Positions 14,960 to 21,846 of a DNA stretch of 23,117 nucleotides are shown piece by piece (the stretch's first letter is position 1; every line of letters begins with the position of its first letter). The stretch is from a virus. The stretch is taken from positions 1-23,117 of the IMG/VR virus record IMGVR_UViG_3300042922_000605; one strand, given 5' to 3'. The notes under the pieces are model-generated. The model did not search any database. It saw only the letters and a program-made list of their open reading frames with translations, and had not been told where the DNA came from. The position numbers were made by a program, and so were the translations under genes.

Positions 14960-15157
14960 ATGACTGTGCAATAATTGTTAGATGTTTTAAATAATCGAGA
15001 TGAGATTCCAGACCCATCAAAAGCTGAACTGTGTTTTTACCTTGAAGGCGAAAATTATCAAGATGAGCCATCATTGAAATTAGCTAGTATTGGTGCATTT
15101 GATATTTCTACTGATATTACAATGGGATTTAAATTCCAAGATGAGGCTGACGAATAA
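14960..15157 (+). pseudogene. Small phage gene with nonsense codon at position 5
   Basis: AAGAGGTGATG serves ATG 14960, which reads MTVQ and then TAA (14972-14974). The same frame continues immediately as LLDVLNNRDEIPDPS and on for 60 codons to 15157. MTVQELLDxL is a common opening of small phage proteins, so TAA most likely replaced GAA by one G-to-T change. The remaining frame could restart only at TTG 14975, which has no ribosome binding site. The product, if made by readthrough or reinitiation, would be an acidic protein of about 65 residues. Sequencing error is the other explanation. Confidence 0.6.
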
Positions 15158-15181
15158 AATATCTGTTTTAAAGGAGAAAAA

Positions 15182-15376
15182 ATGGATGAATTTCTAAATA
15201 GATTAGCATTAACTATTTTTCTTATTGTGGCAGTAGACTTTATAATATGGGTTGGATGTACAGCGGAGATTCCATGGACAAATATTCATACCTATTTATT
15301 TTTAGGTTGGTTCTGGTATGTACTTTTTATATTTATCTATTGGCTATTCATTGAGCCATTCAGGAAGGAGAAATAA
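15182..15376 (+). CDS. Small membrane protein with two spans
   Basis: 64 codons, AAAGGAGAAA upstream. Hydrophobic segments at about 8-25 and 37-57 are separated by a short polar loop (CTAEIPWTNIH); the end PFRKEK is basic, which places both termini inside the cytoplasm. Aromatic residues cluster in the second span (GWFWYVLFIFIYWLF). Two-span small proteins in phages can be holin-like, but nothing here (no adjacent lysin gene) supports that. It ends just ahead of the next ATG. Confidence 0.6.
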   Translation: MDEFLNRLALTIFLIVAVDFIIWVGCTAEIPWTNIHTYLFLGWFWYVLFIFIYWLFIEPFRKEK

Positions 15377-15541
15377 ATGTATTCCTGTATAGTGTATAGT
15401 AATAAGCAAAATATGAGAAAAGTGTTCACCGATAGACATCAAGGGATGACGATAAATAAATTGAAACGAAGAATGGAATATATGAATAAAGAAGAAAAGT
15501 TAGATTTCAAAAATAAATTGAGGGAGAGAATAAATAAATGA
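15377..15541 (+). CDS. Small basic hypothetical protein
   Basis: 54 codons starting directly after the previous stop, with AAGGAG at 15364-15369. Strongly basic (NKLKRRMEYMNK; KNKLRERINK), probably helical, possibly nucleic-acid binding by charge alone. The stop TGA overlaps the next ATG (ATGA). Found by direct translation. No family recognised. Confidence 0.55.
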   Translation: MYSCIVYSNKQNMRKVFTDRHQGMTINKLKRRMEYMNKEEKLDFKNKLRERINK

Positions 15542-15972
15542 CAACTTGGCTGCTAGTATACATAGTAATTATGCTTGTTCTTAACATAAATAATATTAAA
15601 CAATTATTTACCAATAAAAGTAATCTCATTCAAAAGTACAATGATGGAATGGATCAGATGGAATCATTAAATAATATGATTGGAAATAAAGTCGTAACAA
15701 TAGTAATGTCATTATTTGGTTTATTATATGTAGCGTTTTACGCTTTATTTTATGTAATAGTTGGGAGCATGTTTAGTGATAATAAATTCCTATTGACTGT
15801 ATCTGTTTTGTTATTAATTAAATCAGCTTTCGCTTTATACAAAGTTATTGTTACGGTTATGAAAGAACCAGTAAAGATTAACCATTTACCTAGATATGAA
15901 TACATTAATTATATTTCTGAACCAGTAGAATTGATTTATATTATTGTGTTTTGTTGGATGTTACTTAGCTAA
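15538..15972 (+). CDS. Membrane protein with about four spans
   Basis: 144 codons. Hydrophobic segments lie at about 3-16, 52-76, 84-106 and 128-143, with a polar loop rich in N, K and Q between the first two. GAGGGAGAG precedes the ATG, which overlaps the stop of the small basic gene by 4 nt. No transporter or holin signature is recognised. It may act in the host envelope, for example in superinfection exclusion, but this is only a guess from topology. Confidence 0.65.
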   Translation: MTTWLLVYIVIMLVLNINNIKQLFTNKSNLIQKYNDGMDQMESLNNMIGNKVVTIVMSLFGLLYVAFYALFYVIVGSMFSDNKFLLTVSVLLLIKSAFALYKVIVTVMKEPVKINHLPRYEYINYISEPVELIYIIVFCWMLLS

Positions 15973-15991
15973 AAGGGGGAGAAAAAATAAA

Positions 15992-16273
15992 ATGTTGTTG
16001 TATTCTCTTGAACGGGCAGCATATGAAGATCACAATTTACTTGCTGTTAGTGATAAATTTGAAGATATTAAAAAAGAATATATGAATAGATCAGATGATG
16101 ATTACTATGATTTTTGGGTAACCATTTGGGATGGCAAGAAAAACATTGACATTGGGTTTAATGATGAAACCAAAGAGTGGGAATTAGATGAACCAGAAAG
16201 CTACGTTTTATCATATGATGGAACGACTAGTCTTGATTTATTTAAACAATTTAAGAAAGAAAATTTAGATTAA
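15992..16273 (+). CDS. Hypothetical acidic protein
   Basis: 93 codons from ATG 15992, chosen because AAAGGGGGAG lies 8-16 nt upstream; the same frame is open further back to 15944 but that part overlaps the membrane protein gene. The protein is acidic and tryptophan-rich in the middle (FWVTIWDGKKNIDIGF) and looks like a small alpha/beta fold. Function unknown. Confidence 0.6.
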   Translation: MLLYSLERAAYEDHNLLAVSDKFEDIKKEYMNRSDDDYYDFWVTIWDGKKNIDIGFNDETKEWELDEPESYVLSYDGTTSLDLFKQFKKENLD

Positions 16274-16299
16274 AATGCGTATTTTAAGGAGGATAATAC

Positions 16300-16515
16300 T
16301 TGATATCACAAGAAGAATATTGTAAAAAAGTAGAAGAAAATGAGTATATAGCATGGTATAGCTTTAATAATTATCGAGATAAAGGTAAAGAAATAGAAGA
16401 TTTTATATCGTTAAACGAAAAATTAGCTTATGAACTATTTGCTAACGGATATCAATATGGAAATTATGATGGTACAAATCTATGTAAAACAATGCTAAAT
16501 GAAAATAATAAATAA
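16300..16515 (+). CDS. Hypothetical acidic small protein
   Basis: 71 codons from TTG 16300 with AAGGAGG 7 nt upstream. Acidic and rich in tyrosine and asparagine (EENEYIAWYSFNNYRDKG). No ATG start is available near the N-terminus. No family recognised. It is the last gene before the endonuclease insertion. Confidence 0.55.
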   Translation: MISQEEYCKKVEENEYIAWYSFNNYRDKGKEIEDFISLNEKLAYELFANGYQYGNYDGTNLCKTMLNENNK

Positions 16516-16572
16516 ATCTATTCTTTTATTGAAATAATATTAAATATAGGAGAACTGATCAGTATTACATAA

Positions 16573-16599
16573 GCGTTGCAACGCCTCCTGACGGGGAGG
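16573..16599 (+). promoter_or_regulatory. 12-bp palindrome and hairpin that can hide the endonuclease ribosome binding site
   Basis: GCGTTGCAACGC (16573-16584) is a perfect palindrome. It is followed at once by CCTCC (16584-16588), loop TGACGG, GGAGG (16595-16599). GGAGG is the only Shine-Dalgarno for the TTG start at 16611, so this hairpin would occlude it. The GC-rich patch stands out from AT-rich surroundings. Structured leaders that hold back expression are known for other phage homing endonuclease genes. Confidence 0.6.
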
Positions 16600-16610
16600 A
16601 TACATATAGA

Positions 16611-18134
16611 TTGGCAATTTTGGAGAAAGAAGTTTGGATTGGACTAATAGGAAATAATATTGAATACTGGGAAAATAAGGGGTATAAAATACCAAGAACA
16701 AAGAGTAAAGATTACAAATTACATGTTAAAATAGGAACTAAGATATTAGTAAAAGTTGACGATTTACCAAAAAAAAGTTCAATAAAAGTTACAAAAATAT
16801 GTGATGTATGTGGAGAAACATCGAAAAATCAATCTTATGAAAATATAAATAATTATAGAAATAGAACTGACGGGAAAGACAGATGTCATAAATGTGGATT
16901 AGCATATGCACATAATTTACAGAAACATAATGCCCCATATGAAAAATCGCTATATTATTATGCGATAAGAAATGATAAGAAATACTTGCTTGATGAATAC
17001 AGTAATAAAAATAAATATTTGCCAGAGCAGGTATACCGCAGTTCAAATCAAGAATATTTGTGGACGTGTCTGAACTGCAAATCAGAATATACAATGAATA
17101 TTAGTGAAAGAACAATTAACGAATGTAGTTGTCCATATTGCGCGGGGAAGAAAGTGAATAAGACAAACTGCTTGTGGACGACTCATCCAGAAATAGCCAA
17201 ACATTTAAAAGATCAGTCTTTAGGATATGAAATAACAGCAGGAAGTAATAAGGAAGTTTTATTTATATGTCCAGATTGTAAATATGAATTTAATAGAATT
17301 ATTACGAATGTGAATAAACGTAGTTGCTCTTGTCCAAAATGTAGTGATGGAATTAGTTATCCAGCAAAATTTATGCATTCCATACTTGATCAGTTGGTTA
17401 AGAAAGGAGAATTAGACGTATACAAAAGTGAAAAAAAATTTAGTCATCCTGATTGGGGAGATAAAAGAAGCGATTTTTATATTTCATCAAAAAATATGAT
17501 TATAGAGACAAATGGAGAACAACATAAAAATGGTAGTTTTTCTAATTTTAGAAACGGTAGAACGGCAAAAGAAGAACAAGAAAATGATAAATTAAAACGT
17601 AAAATTGCTCAAGAAAAATTTGGTATCAAGCATTATATATTTTTAGATTGCGCAAAATCAGAAAAAGAATACATAAAAAATAGTGTATTAAAAAGTGAAA
17701 TATCAAACATATTTGATTTAGCTAAAATTGATTGGGATGAGTGTGCTAAATTTGCAATGTCATCAATGATGATAAAAGCATGTAAAATGTGGAACTCAGG
17801 AAAATATAAATATCCATTTGAAATAGCAAATAAATTGAATATAAGCGACTGTTCAGTAAAAAGGTATCTAAAACGTGGTTCCGAAGCAGGAATAATTAAT
17901 TATATAAAACGCAGACAAATTATTCAATTATCTTCAAGTGATAATATTATACATATATGGAAAAATCAACGATGTGCTAGTAATGCTATTAATATATCAC
18001 CATCAAGTATATCAGTTGTATGTTCGGGTAAATACAAAACGGCAGGAGGATTTAAATGGATGTACTTATCCGATTATCAAAAGATTCATCCAGAGTTTAC
18101 AGATGAAGATGTACAGAAATACTTAGTAAAATAA
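16611..18134 (+). CDS. Free-standing homing endonuclease, zinc-ribbon and Vsr-like (EDxHD) type
   Basis: 507 residues. Six CxxC pairs (C64/67, C92/95, C153/156, C174/177, C220/223, C241/244) form zinc ribbons of the type repeated in DUF4379-like DNA-binding modules. The nuclease core follows at about 249-350: YPAKFMHSIL, RSDFYI with D288, IIETNGEQH with E299 and H305, and YIFLDC, which fits Vsr/PD-(D/E)XK-like homing endonucleases such as I-Bth0305I. The C-terminus has a helix-turn-helix (about 402-422) and a NUMOD1-like repeat (SSSISVVCSG... AGGFKWMYL). Start TTG 16611 follows the GGAGG in the upstream hairpin by 11 nt. No disrupted host gene is obvious around it, so it appears to lie between genes. 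Confidence 0.8.
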   Translation: MAILEKEVWIGLIGNNIEYWENKGYKIPRTKSKDYKLHVKIGTKILVKVDDLPKKSSIKVTKICDVCGETSKNQSYENINNYRNRTDGKDRCHKCGLAYAHNLQKHNAPYEKSLYYYAIRNDKKYLLDEYSNKNKYLPEQVYRSSNQEYLWTCLNCKSEYTMNISERTINECSCPYCAGKKVNKTNCLWTTHPEIAKHLKDQSLGYEITAGSNKEVLFICPDCKYEFNRIITNVNKRSCSCPKCSDGISYPAKFMHSILDQLVKKGELDVYKSEKKFSHPDWGDKRSDFYISSKNMIIETNGEQHKNGSFSNFRNGRTAKEEQENDKLKRKIAQEKFGIKHYIFLDCAKSEKEYIKNSVLKSEISNIFDLAKIDWDECAKFAMSSMMIKACKMWNSGKYKYPFEIANKLNISDCSVKRYLKRGSEAGIINYIKRRQIIQLSSSDNIIHIWKNQRCASNAINISPSSISVVCSGKYKTAGGFKWMYLSDYQKIHPEFTDEDVQKYLVK

Positions 18135-18166
18135 TAAAAATACATAATAAAATCCATGTTTTATAC

Positions 18167-18206
18167 AATATTAAATAAACATTGACAATTAATATAATAT
18201 TAAATA
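18167..18206 (+). repeat. Second pair of AATATTAAATA direct repeats, 29 bp apart, around a -35 box
   Basis: Copies at 18167-18177 and 18196-18206 repeat the arrangement seen at 12490-12529, again with a 29-bp offset and with ATTGACA between them. The upstream copy here is intergenic, whereas at 12490 it overlaps coding sequence. Confidence 0.45.
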
Positions 18207-18210
18207 TAAT
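18182..18210 (+). promoter_or_regulatory. Sigma-A promoter for the second small-gene cluster
   Basis: TTGACA 18182-18187 and TATAAT 18205-18210 with a 17-bp spacer ending in AATATTAAA. Transcription should start near 18217, giving a leader of about 28 nt that includes the AAAAGGAG site of the first gene. Confidence 0.85.
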
Positions 18211-18244
18211 AAAGATACTAAATGAAAAAGGAGATTAATAGAAT

Positions 18245-18541
18245 ATGAAAGCTACAATTAAAGGTATTGCAGTTGAAGGAAGTGCCACTGAAATTGCAGA
18301 GTTAATTAATAAAGTAAGCGATAACGATAATAAAGATAAATTCTTTGACGCTGCAAAAGTAAGTGAGAAATCATTTAAGAAAGATGATCCATATAGTGAA
18401 CATCGAAGTATCATCTATACAAATCAAAATAGTGATCTTTTCGATCAAGCAACTGTTAAGTTTGAAATTATTTCTGGGGCTGAAAAGTTCTTCAATGAGA
18501 TCAGCAATTTGACTAAAGGTAGAGGGATTAAATATTACTGA
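18245..18541 (+). CDS. Hypothetical protein, first gene after the third promoter
   Basis: 98 codons with AAAAAGGAGATT upstream. The N-terminus MKATIKGIAVEGSATEIAEL followed by INK resembles small proteins that start with a beta strand carrying an 'exGtaeEia' turn, and the middle is charged (DNDNKDKFFDAAK). No catalytic motif is seen. Being first behind a consensus promoter with a strong ribosome binding site, it should be among the better expressed genes here. Function unknown. Confidence 0.65.
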   Translation: MKATIKGIAVEGSATEIAELINKVSDNDNKDKFFDAAKVSEKSFKKDDPYSEHRSIIYTNQNSDLFDQATVKFEIISGAEKFFNEISNLTKGRGIKYY

Positions 18542-18579
18542 TTGAAATTATATTTTCATTTGAAAGGTGGTGGAATTAG

Positions 18580-18924
18580 TTGGCATTTTATGATGAACCT
18601 ATTAAAAAGTATCCTATCATCACAGATAAAAGAGAATACCAAGTAAAAATCAAACCTCATCATAATTGGGATGGATTAACTGCTATTGTTTATAAAGTTA
18701 ATCATGGATTCCATTTTCATAAATTTAGAGATGTTAGTATATTTAATGAAACAGTAGTTAATATGCATTCTGATGATTTTTTAAGTAAATATAAATATAA
18801 TCTAGTTCAATTAGCTAAAGATGCTGTAAACGATTACGAAGAATGGGAAACACAAGAAAATCAAGACATAGCAAAACTTGAGCAATCTGTAAATGAATTT
18901 GAAACATGGAACGGAAAAGTCTAA
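18580..18924 (+). CDS. Hypothetical protein
   Basis: 114 codons from TTG 18580 with AAAGGTGGTGG upstream. The middle has a histidine- and aromatic-rich stretch (KPHHNWDG and HGFHFHKF) and the C-terminal 40 residues are acidic and probably helical (NDYEEWETQENQDIAKLEQ). Function unknown; the histidines could bind metal but their spacing fits no motif I recognise. Confidence 0.6.
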   Translation: MAFYDEPIKKYPIITDKREYQVKIKPHHNWDGLTAIVYKVNHGFHFHKFRDVSIFNETVVNMHSDDFLSKYKYNLVQLAKDAVNDYEEWETQENQDIAKLEQSVNEFETWNGKV

Positions 18925-18965
18925 TAAACAATATTAAATAATACATAAAAAGGTGGAAATATATA

Positions 18966-19310
18966 ATGGAAAAAGTTAAAGTAAATGCAGCAATGACAGA
19001 AATCTCAACTAAACTCAAGAAAGAATACTTTGTACAAGGTAAGAAATTTAAGCATGTAACAACCGAACTTCCCTATAAACTATTGAAGAAACTAGCTCGT
19101 AATAAAGTAAATGAACAAGAATCATATCAGTTTGGAACAATTGGTAAATCTCCAGTAGCTGTTGAATTATCACGTAAAGAACGTAGGAAAAAAGATAATT
19201 TTACTCCACTTTATAATGCTAACCGTTATAAGTTGGCTAGAAGCGAAAAGTATGATGAGAAGAAAAAGAAGAATGTAACAGTTGAAGCTTATGAACTGAT
19301 TGAAGGTTAA
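18966..19310 (+). CDS. Hypothetical basic protein
   Basis: 114 codons with AAAGGTGG upstream. Very rich in lysine and arginine (STKLKKEYFVQGKKFK, LSRKERRKKDNF, YDEKKKKNVT), so probably nucleic-acid binding, which is inferred from charge only. The next gene starts 5 nt after its stop, and that gene's AAGGTTAA site lies in this gene's last codons, suggesting coupled translation with the acidic partner downstream. Confidence 0.6.
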   Translation: MEKVKVNAAMTEISTKLKKEYFVQGKKFKHVTTELPYKLLKKLARNKVNEQESYQFGTIGKSPVAVELSRKERRKKDNFTPLYNANRYKLARSEKYDEKKKKNVTVEAYELIEG

Positions 19311-19315
19311 TACAT

Positions 19316-19636
19316 ATGACAGAGATTGATCAGTTTATGGTAAACAAGCTAATTGATAGTGAATTTGAGCCGATTAGCCAAATCGGTTGGAGATTATATA
19401 ACCGCAAAAAGCCAATGAATATTGAAGAATTAAATGAGATAGGCGCTTTGATTGTTACTGCATTTGGTGATGCTGAAAATTTTGATGTTGAAGCGATTAA
19501 AGAAGAATCCTTTGAAGCAGGTCGAGACGAAGGATATAGCGATGGTAAAGACTATGGATACGATGACGGTTATGATGATGGGTATGCAAAAGGATATCAA
19601 GATGGACTCGATGAAGGAAAATCAGGTGAAGAATAA
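19316..19636 (+). CDS. Acidic protein with a C-terminal YxDG repeat tail
   Basis: 106 codons. The N-terminal half is ordinary and probably helical; residues about 69-103 repeat a four-residue unit (GYSDG, DYGYDDG, YDDGY, AKGY, QDGLDEG) giving a strongly acidic tail with regular glycine and tyrosine. At the DNA level this is a short degenerate 12-nt repeat (19520-19620). Such tails occur in unrelated proteins; it may be flexible or a calcium- or protein-binding surface. It follows a very basic protein gene and overlaps the next ATG by one base (TAATG). Confidence 0.6.
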   Translation: MTEIDQFMVNKLIDSEFEPISQIGWRLYNRKKPMNIEELNEIGALIVTAFGDAENFDVEAIKEESFEAGRDEGYSDGKDYGYDDGYDDGYAKGYQDGLDEGKSGEE

Positions 19637-19983
19637 TGAGTTATACATATCAGAAAACGATTGAGTACAAGTTTGATGCACATTTTGTAAGTAGTGTATT
19701 GAAAAATAAATATTACTTTAGTTTCAGTGTTCCAGTTGATGAATATGGCAATGAGATTTCAATAAATCTTGAAAAGAAAATTAAACAAAAGATTAGAAAA
19801 AAATTAATTGAGCTAAAGATTATTGAGTCAGATCAAATCGCAGATATTTTACTTTCAAGTGGTTCATATGGCTCAGCTTATCATAGTATGATTCCAATGA
19901 TTGCTTATGCAAGGTGGATTGAAGATGTGACTGTTGCTGATGATGGTTTTACTTATACGAAGATTAAATTATTTTTGGAGTAA
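19636..19983 (+). CDS. Hypothetical protein
   Basis: 115 codons. Mixed alpha/beta composition with a lysine-rich helix in the middle (LEKKIKQKIRKKLIELK) and a conserved-looking glycine/serine turn (LLSSGSYGSAYHSM). The start overlaps the previous stop by one base, so translation is probably coupled. No family recognised. Confidence 0.6.
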   Translation: MSYTYQKTIEYKFDAHFVSSVLKNKYYFSFSVPVDEYGNEISINLEKKIKQKIRKKLIELKIIESDQIADILLSSGSYGSAYHSMIPMIAYARWIEDVTVADDGFTYTKIKLFLE

Positions 19984-20020
19984 ATGGAATTCTAATTTTA
20001 ACTAAAAGGAGACGTTTTTA

Positions 20021-20293
20021 ATGTTAGGACAAGCAAAATATTATTTAGATGTAAATTTTATTAAAAAGCATTTGGGAGAAGAATTTAAAAATGCTGATAT
20101 TGCAATTGTTGGGGCAATGGTGACCGACAATCATCAAGCAGTGGAAATTGAGTTTATTACAGATACAATCAATGAAAGAGAAACAGTTACTATTAAACCC
20201 AATGAATTAGTTAGAAGACAAAAATTAGATAAAGTGTTTAAATCCAACAAAGAAGCTAATGAATATTTTCAATCAGATAAGTTTAGTTTTTAA
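20021..20293 (+). CDS. Hypothetical protein
   Basis: 90 codons with AAAAGGAGACG upstream. Predicted small alpha/beta fold (FIKKHLGEEFKNADIAIVGA then VEIEFIT), ending in a basic then acidic helix. Function unknown. Confidence 0.6.
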   Translation: MLGQAKYYLDVNFIKKHLGEEFKNADIAIVGAMVTDNHQAVEIEFITDTINERETVTIKPNELVRRQKLDKVFKSNKEANEYFQSDKFSF

Positions 20294-20340
20294 ATTGTGA
20301 GATTTATTGCTTATTTTATATATGAAAAAGGGGATAAAGT

Positions 20341-20786
20341 ATGACACAAATTATGGGACAAGGTCTTGATGATGCAATTAGTGATCTACACATTAATGCA
20401 AAGAAACTTGTTGAAACACCTCATAATAGGTTTCAGGTGTGGGAGATTGAAGAAAAGGAACTGGATCGTTTAAATTCTATTTCTGATGATGATTGGAAAA
20501 GAGAATGGGGTTGATGGAGAGCTGGCGACTCTGTATATACTGGTACAGAAACAATTCAATATACGGTTAATGGGAAAACTATGTTGGGATATACAGGTAA
20601 ATATATATATTTGATGAAAAAGAAGAATATGAACCAGAAACATGGCATGACTATGAGTCATTTCAAGAATGGTTATGGACAGTTATGAATTTGAGTAATG
20701 ATACGAATACAGTTGCTATTGCTACAAGTTTAGCAATTGATAACCACATGAGTCTTGCTGAGTTTATTAACAAATACCAAAATTAA
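20341..20786 (+). pseudogene. Broken gene of the phage 'GWWR' small-protein family
   Basis: AAAAAGGGGAT serves ATG 20341. The frame reads through DDDWKREWG and hits TGA at 20512-20514, then continues as WRAGDS and TVNGKTMLGYTGKY. Small Firmicute phage proteins I recall carry GW(W/F)R at this point, so TGA replaces a tryptophan TGG. A second lesion lies in the TA repeat at 20601-20610: after it, coherent coding resumes two bases out of phase (FDEKEEYEPETWHDYESF to EFINKYQN, stop 20784-20786), consistent with gain of one TA unit. Corrected, the product would be about 147 residues. The two independent lesions make simple sequencing error less likely. Confidence 0.7.
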
Positions 20787-20839
20787 TAGATAAATTTTTA
20801 GTTTTATTATATTAAATAAAAAATTAGGAGTGATTACAT

Positions 20840-21340
20840 ATGTTAGAAAATGAAATTGCACACGGGTTACATACTTTTGATAAGGTGAATTATTTATTTG
20901 TTTCAGTCAATACAAATACAGGAATCTATAGAATTGATAAAGATAGAAGTGATCATTTCTATGGAAATCAATATCTAGGTGAAGATCGGGTTATTTCAGC
21001 ATTAAATACTCTTGAAAAAGTGATGGTGACAAATAAAACTAAGTCAACTATTATTACTTCAAATTTCGATCCATATGAAAAAGAAAACAGTACAGAGACA
21101 CTTAGCTCGGTTATAAACGAACTTAGAAATAATAATGAAGAATCACAAGTATTAGTAACTATTTATTTATCACAGAATGCTTTTAATAATTATATGCTGG
21201 GAGAAGAAGTTAGAGGATATTTCCGTCCATACAATAATAATCAAGTTGCAGTACATATTCCAACAAAAGAATTAAAAACACTTACGCAAGAAGCTTATGA
21301 ACCCGATTACACCACAATTCAAGGGCGAAAAATTTATTAA
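20840..21340 (+). CDS. Hypothetical protein
   Basis: 166 codons with TTAGGAGTGATTACAT before the ATG. Soluble, mixed composition, with many asparagines and threonines (SVNTNTGIYRI; IITSNFDPYEKENSTET) and probable alternating strands and helices. No family, membrane segment or metal site recognised. Confidence 0.6.
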   Translation: MLENEIAHGLHTFDKVNYLFVSVNTNTGIYRIDKDRSDHFYGNQYLGEDRVISALNTLEKVMVTNKTKSTIITSNFDPYEKENSTETLSSVINELRNNNEESQVLVTIYLSQNAFNNYMLGEEVRGYFRPYNNNQVAVHIPTKELKTLTQEAYEPDYTTIQGRKIY

Positions 21341-21389
21341 TAAATAAATGAATGATTTTAAATAAATTAAATATAAAGAAGGAAAATAA

Positions 21390-21698
21390 ATGAGTATTGA
21401 CTACTTTTCATGTGATCGTTGTGGTGAATCTTTCCCTGATGTTATTGATTTTGTGTCTTGTGATTGTGGAATTAATTGGTGTAGTAGTGAGTGTGCTGAA
21501 GGAGATGGATATAGGGAAGAGCCAGATGGTTATCTACCAGAAGGTGATACATACGAGCGAGATACAAGCTGTAAATATTGTAGACATGAAGATTTTAGTG
21601 ATAGTGAATTGCTTTCGTTTTCATTAACTAAATTAAATATGAATAGAAAAGGACTAATAGATAAATTCAAGGAGGAACATTTTAATGACAAAAGTTGA
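21390..21698 (+). CDS. Cysteine-rich zinc-binding small phage protein
   Basis: 102 codons, AAGAAGGAAA upstream. Metal-type cysteines: CDRCGE (8-13), CDCG (24-27), WCSSEC (30-35) and CKYC (61-64). This matches a small phage family with several CxxC or CxC elements followed by an acidic middle and a helical end (SDSELLSFSLTKL). It should bind two zinc ions, perhaps as a treble-clef or crossed-brace fold. Partner and function are unknown. Its last codons contain AAGGAGG, the binding site of the next gene. Confidence 0.65.
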   Translation: MSIDYFSCDRCGESFPDVIDFVSCDCGINWCSSECAEGDGYREEPDGYLPEGDTYERDTSCKYCRHEDFSDSELLSFSLTKLNMNRKGLIDKFKEEHFNDKS

Positions 21699-21840
21699 AT
21701 CCATTTTGAATAATCATTTTGCAACAGAGGAGAAAGGTATTACTTATATTCTTCAAGCAGCCAAACAAGAAATGAACGTAGTAGAATATGCAAATGAATT
21801 GGAAAATATGTTGTATCTTCTTAACAAGAATGTGAAGTGA
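21685..21840 (+). CDS. Hypothetical small protein
   Basis: 51 codons from ATG 21685, overlapping the zinc protein gene by 14 nt, with AAGGAGG 8 nt upstream. Helical composition (YILQAAKQEMNVVEYANELE). Found by direct translation. No family recognised. Confidence 0.6.
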   Translation: MTKVESILNNHFATEEKGITYILQAAKQEMNVVEYANELENMLYLLNKNVK

Positions 21841-21846
21841 TACATA

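Noticed and set aside
17938-18126. Plus-strand open frames 17938-18126, 19452-19664 and 21397-21627
   Set aside because: They overlap clear genes in another frame; the methionine-rich or low-complexity products reflect the host frame's repeats.
9918-20514. Stop-codon reassignment explaining the interrupted genes
   Set aside because: Both TAA and TGA are involved, one case needs a frame change, and the many intact genes use TAA and TGA as true stops.
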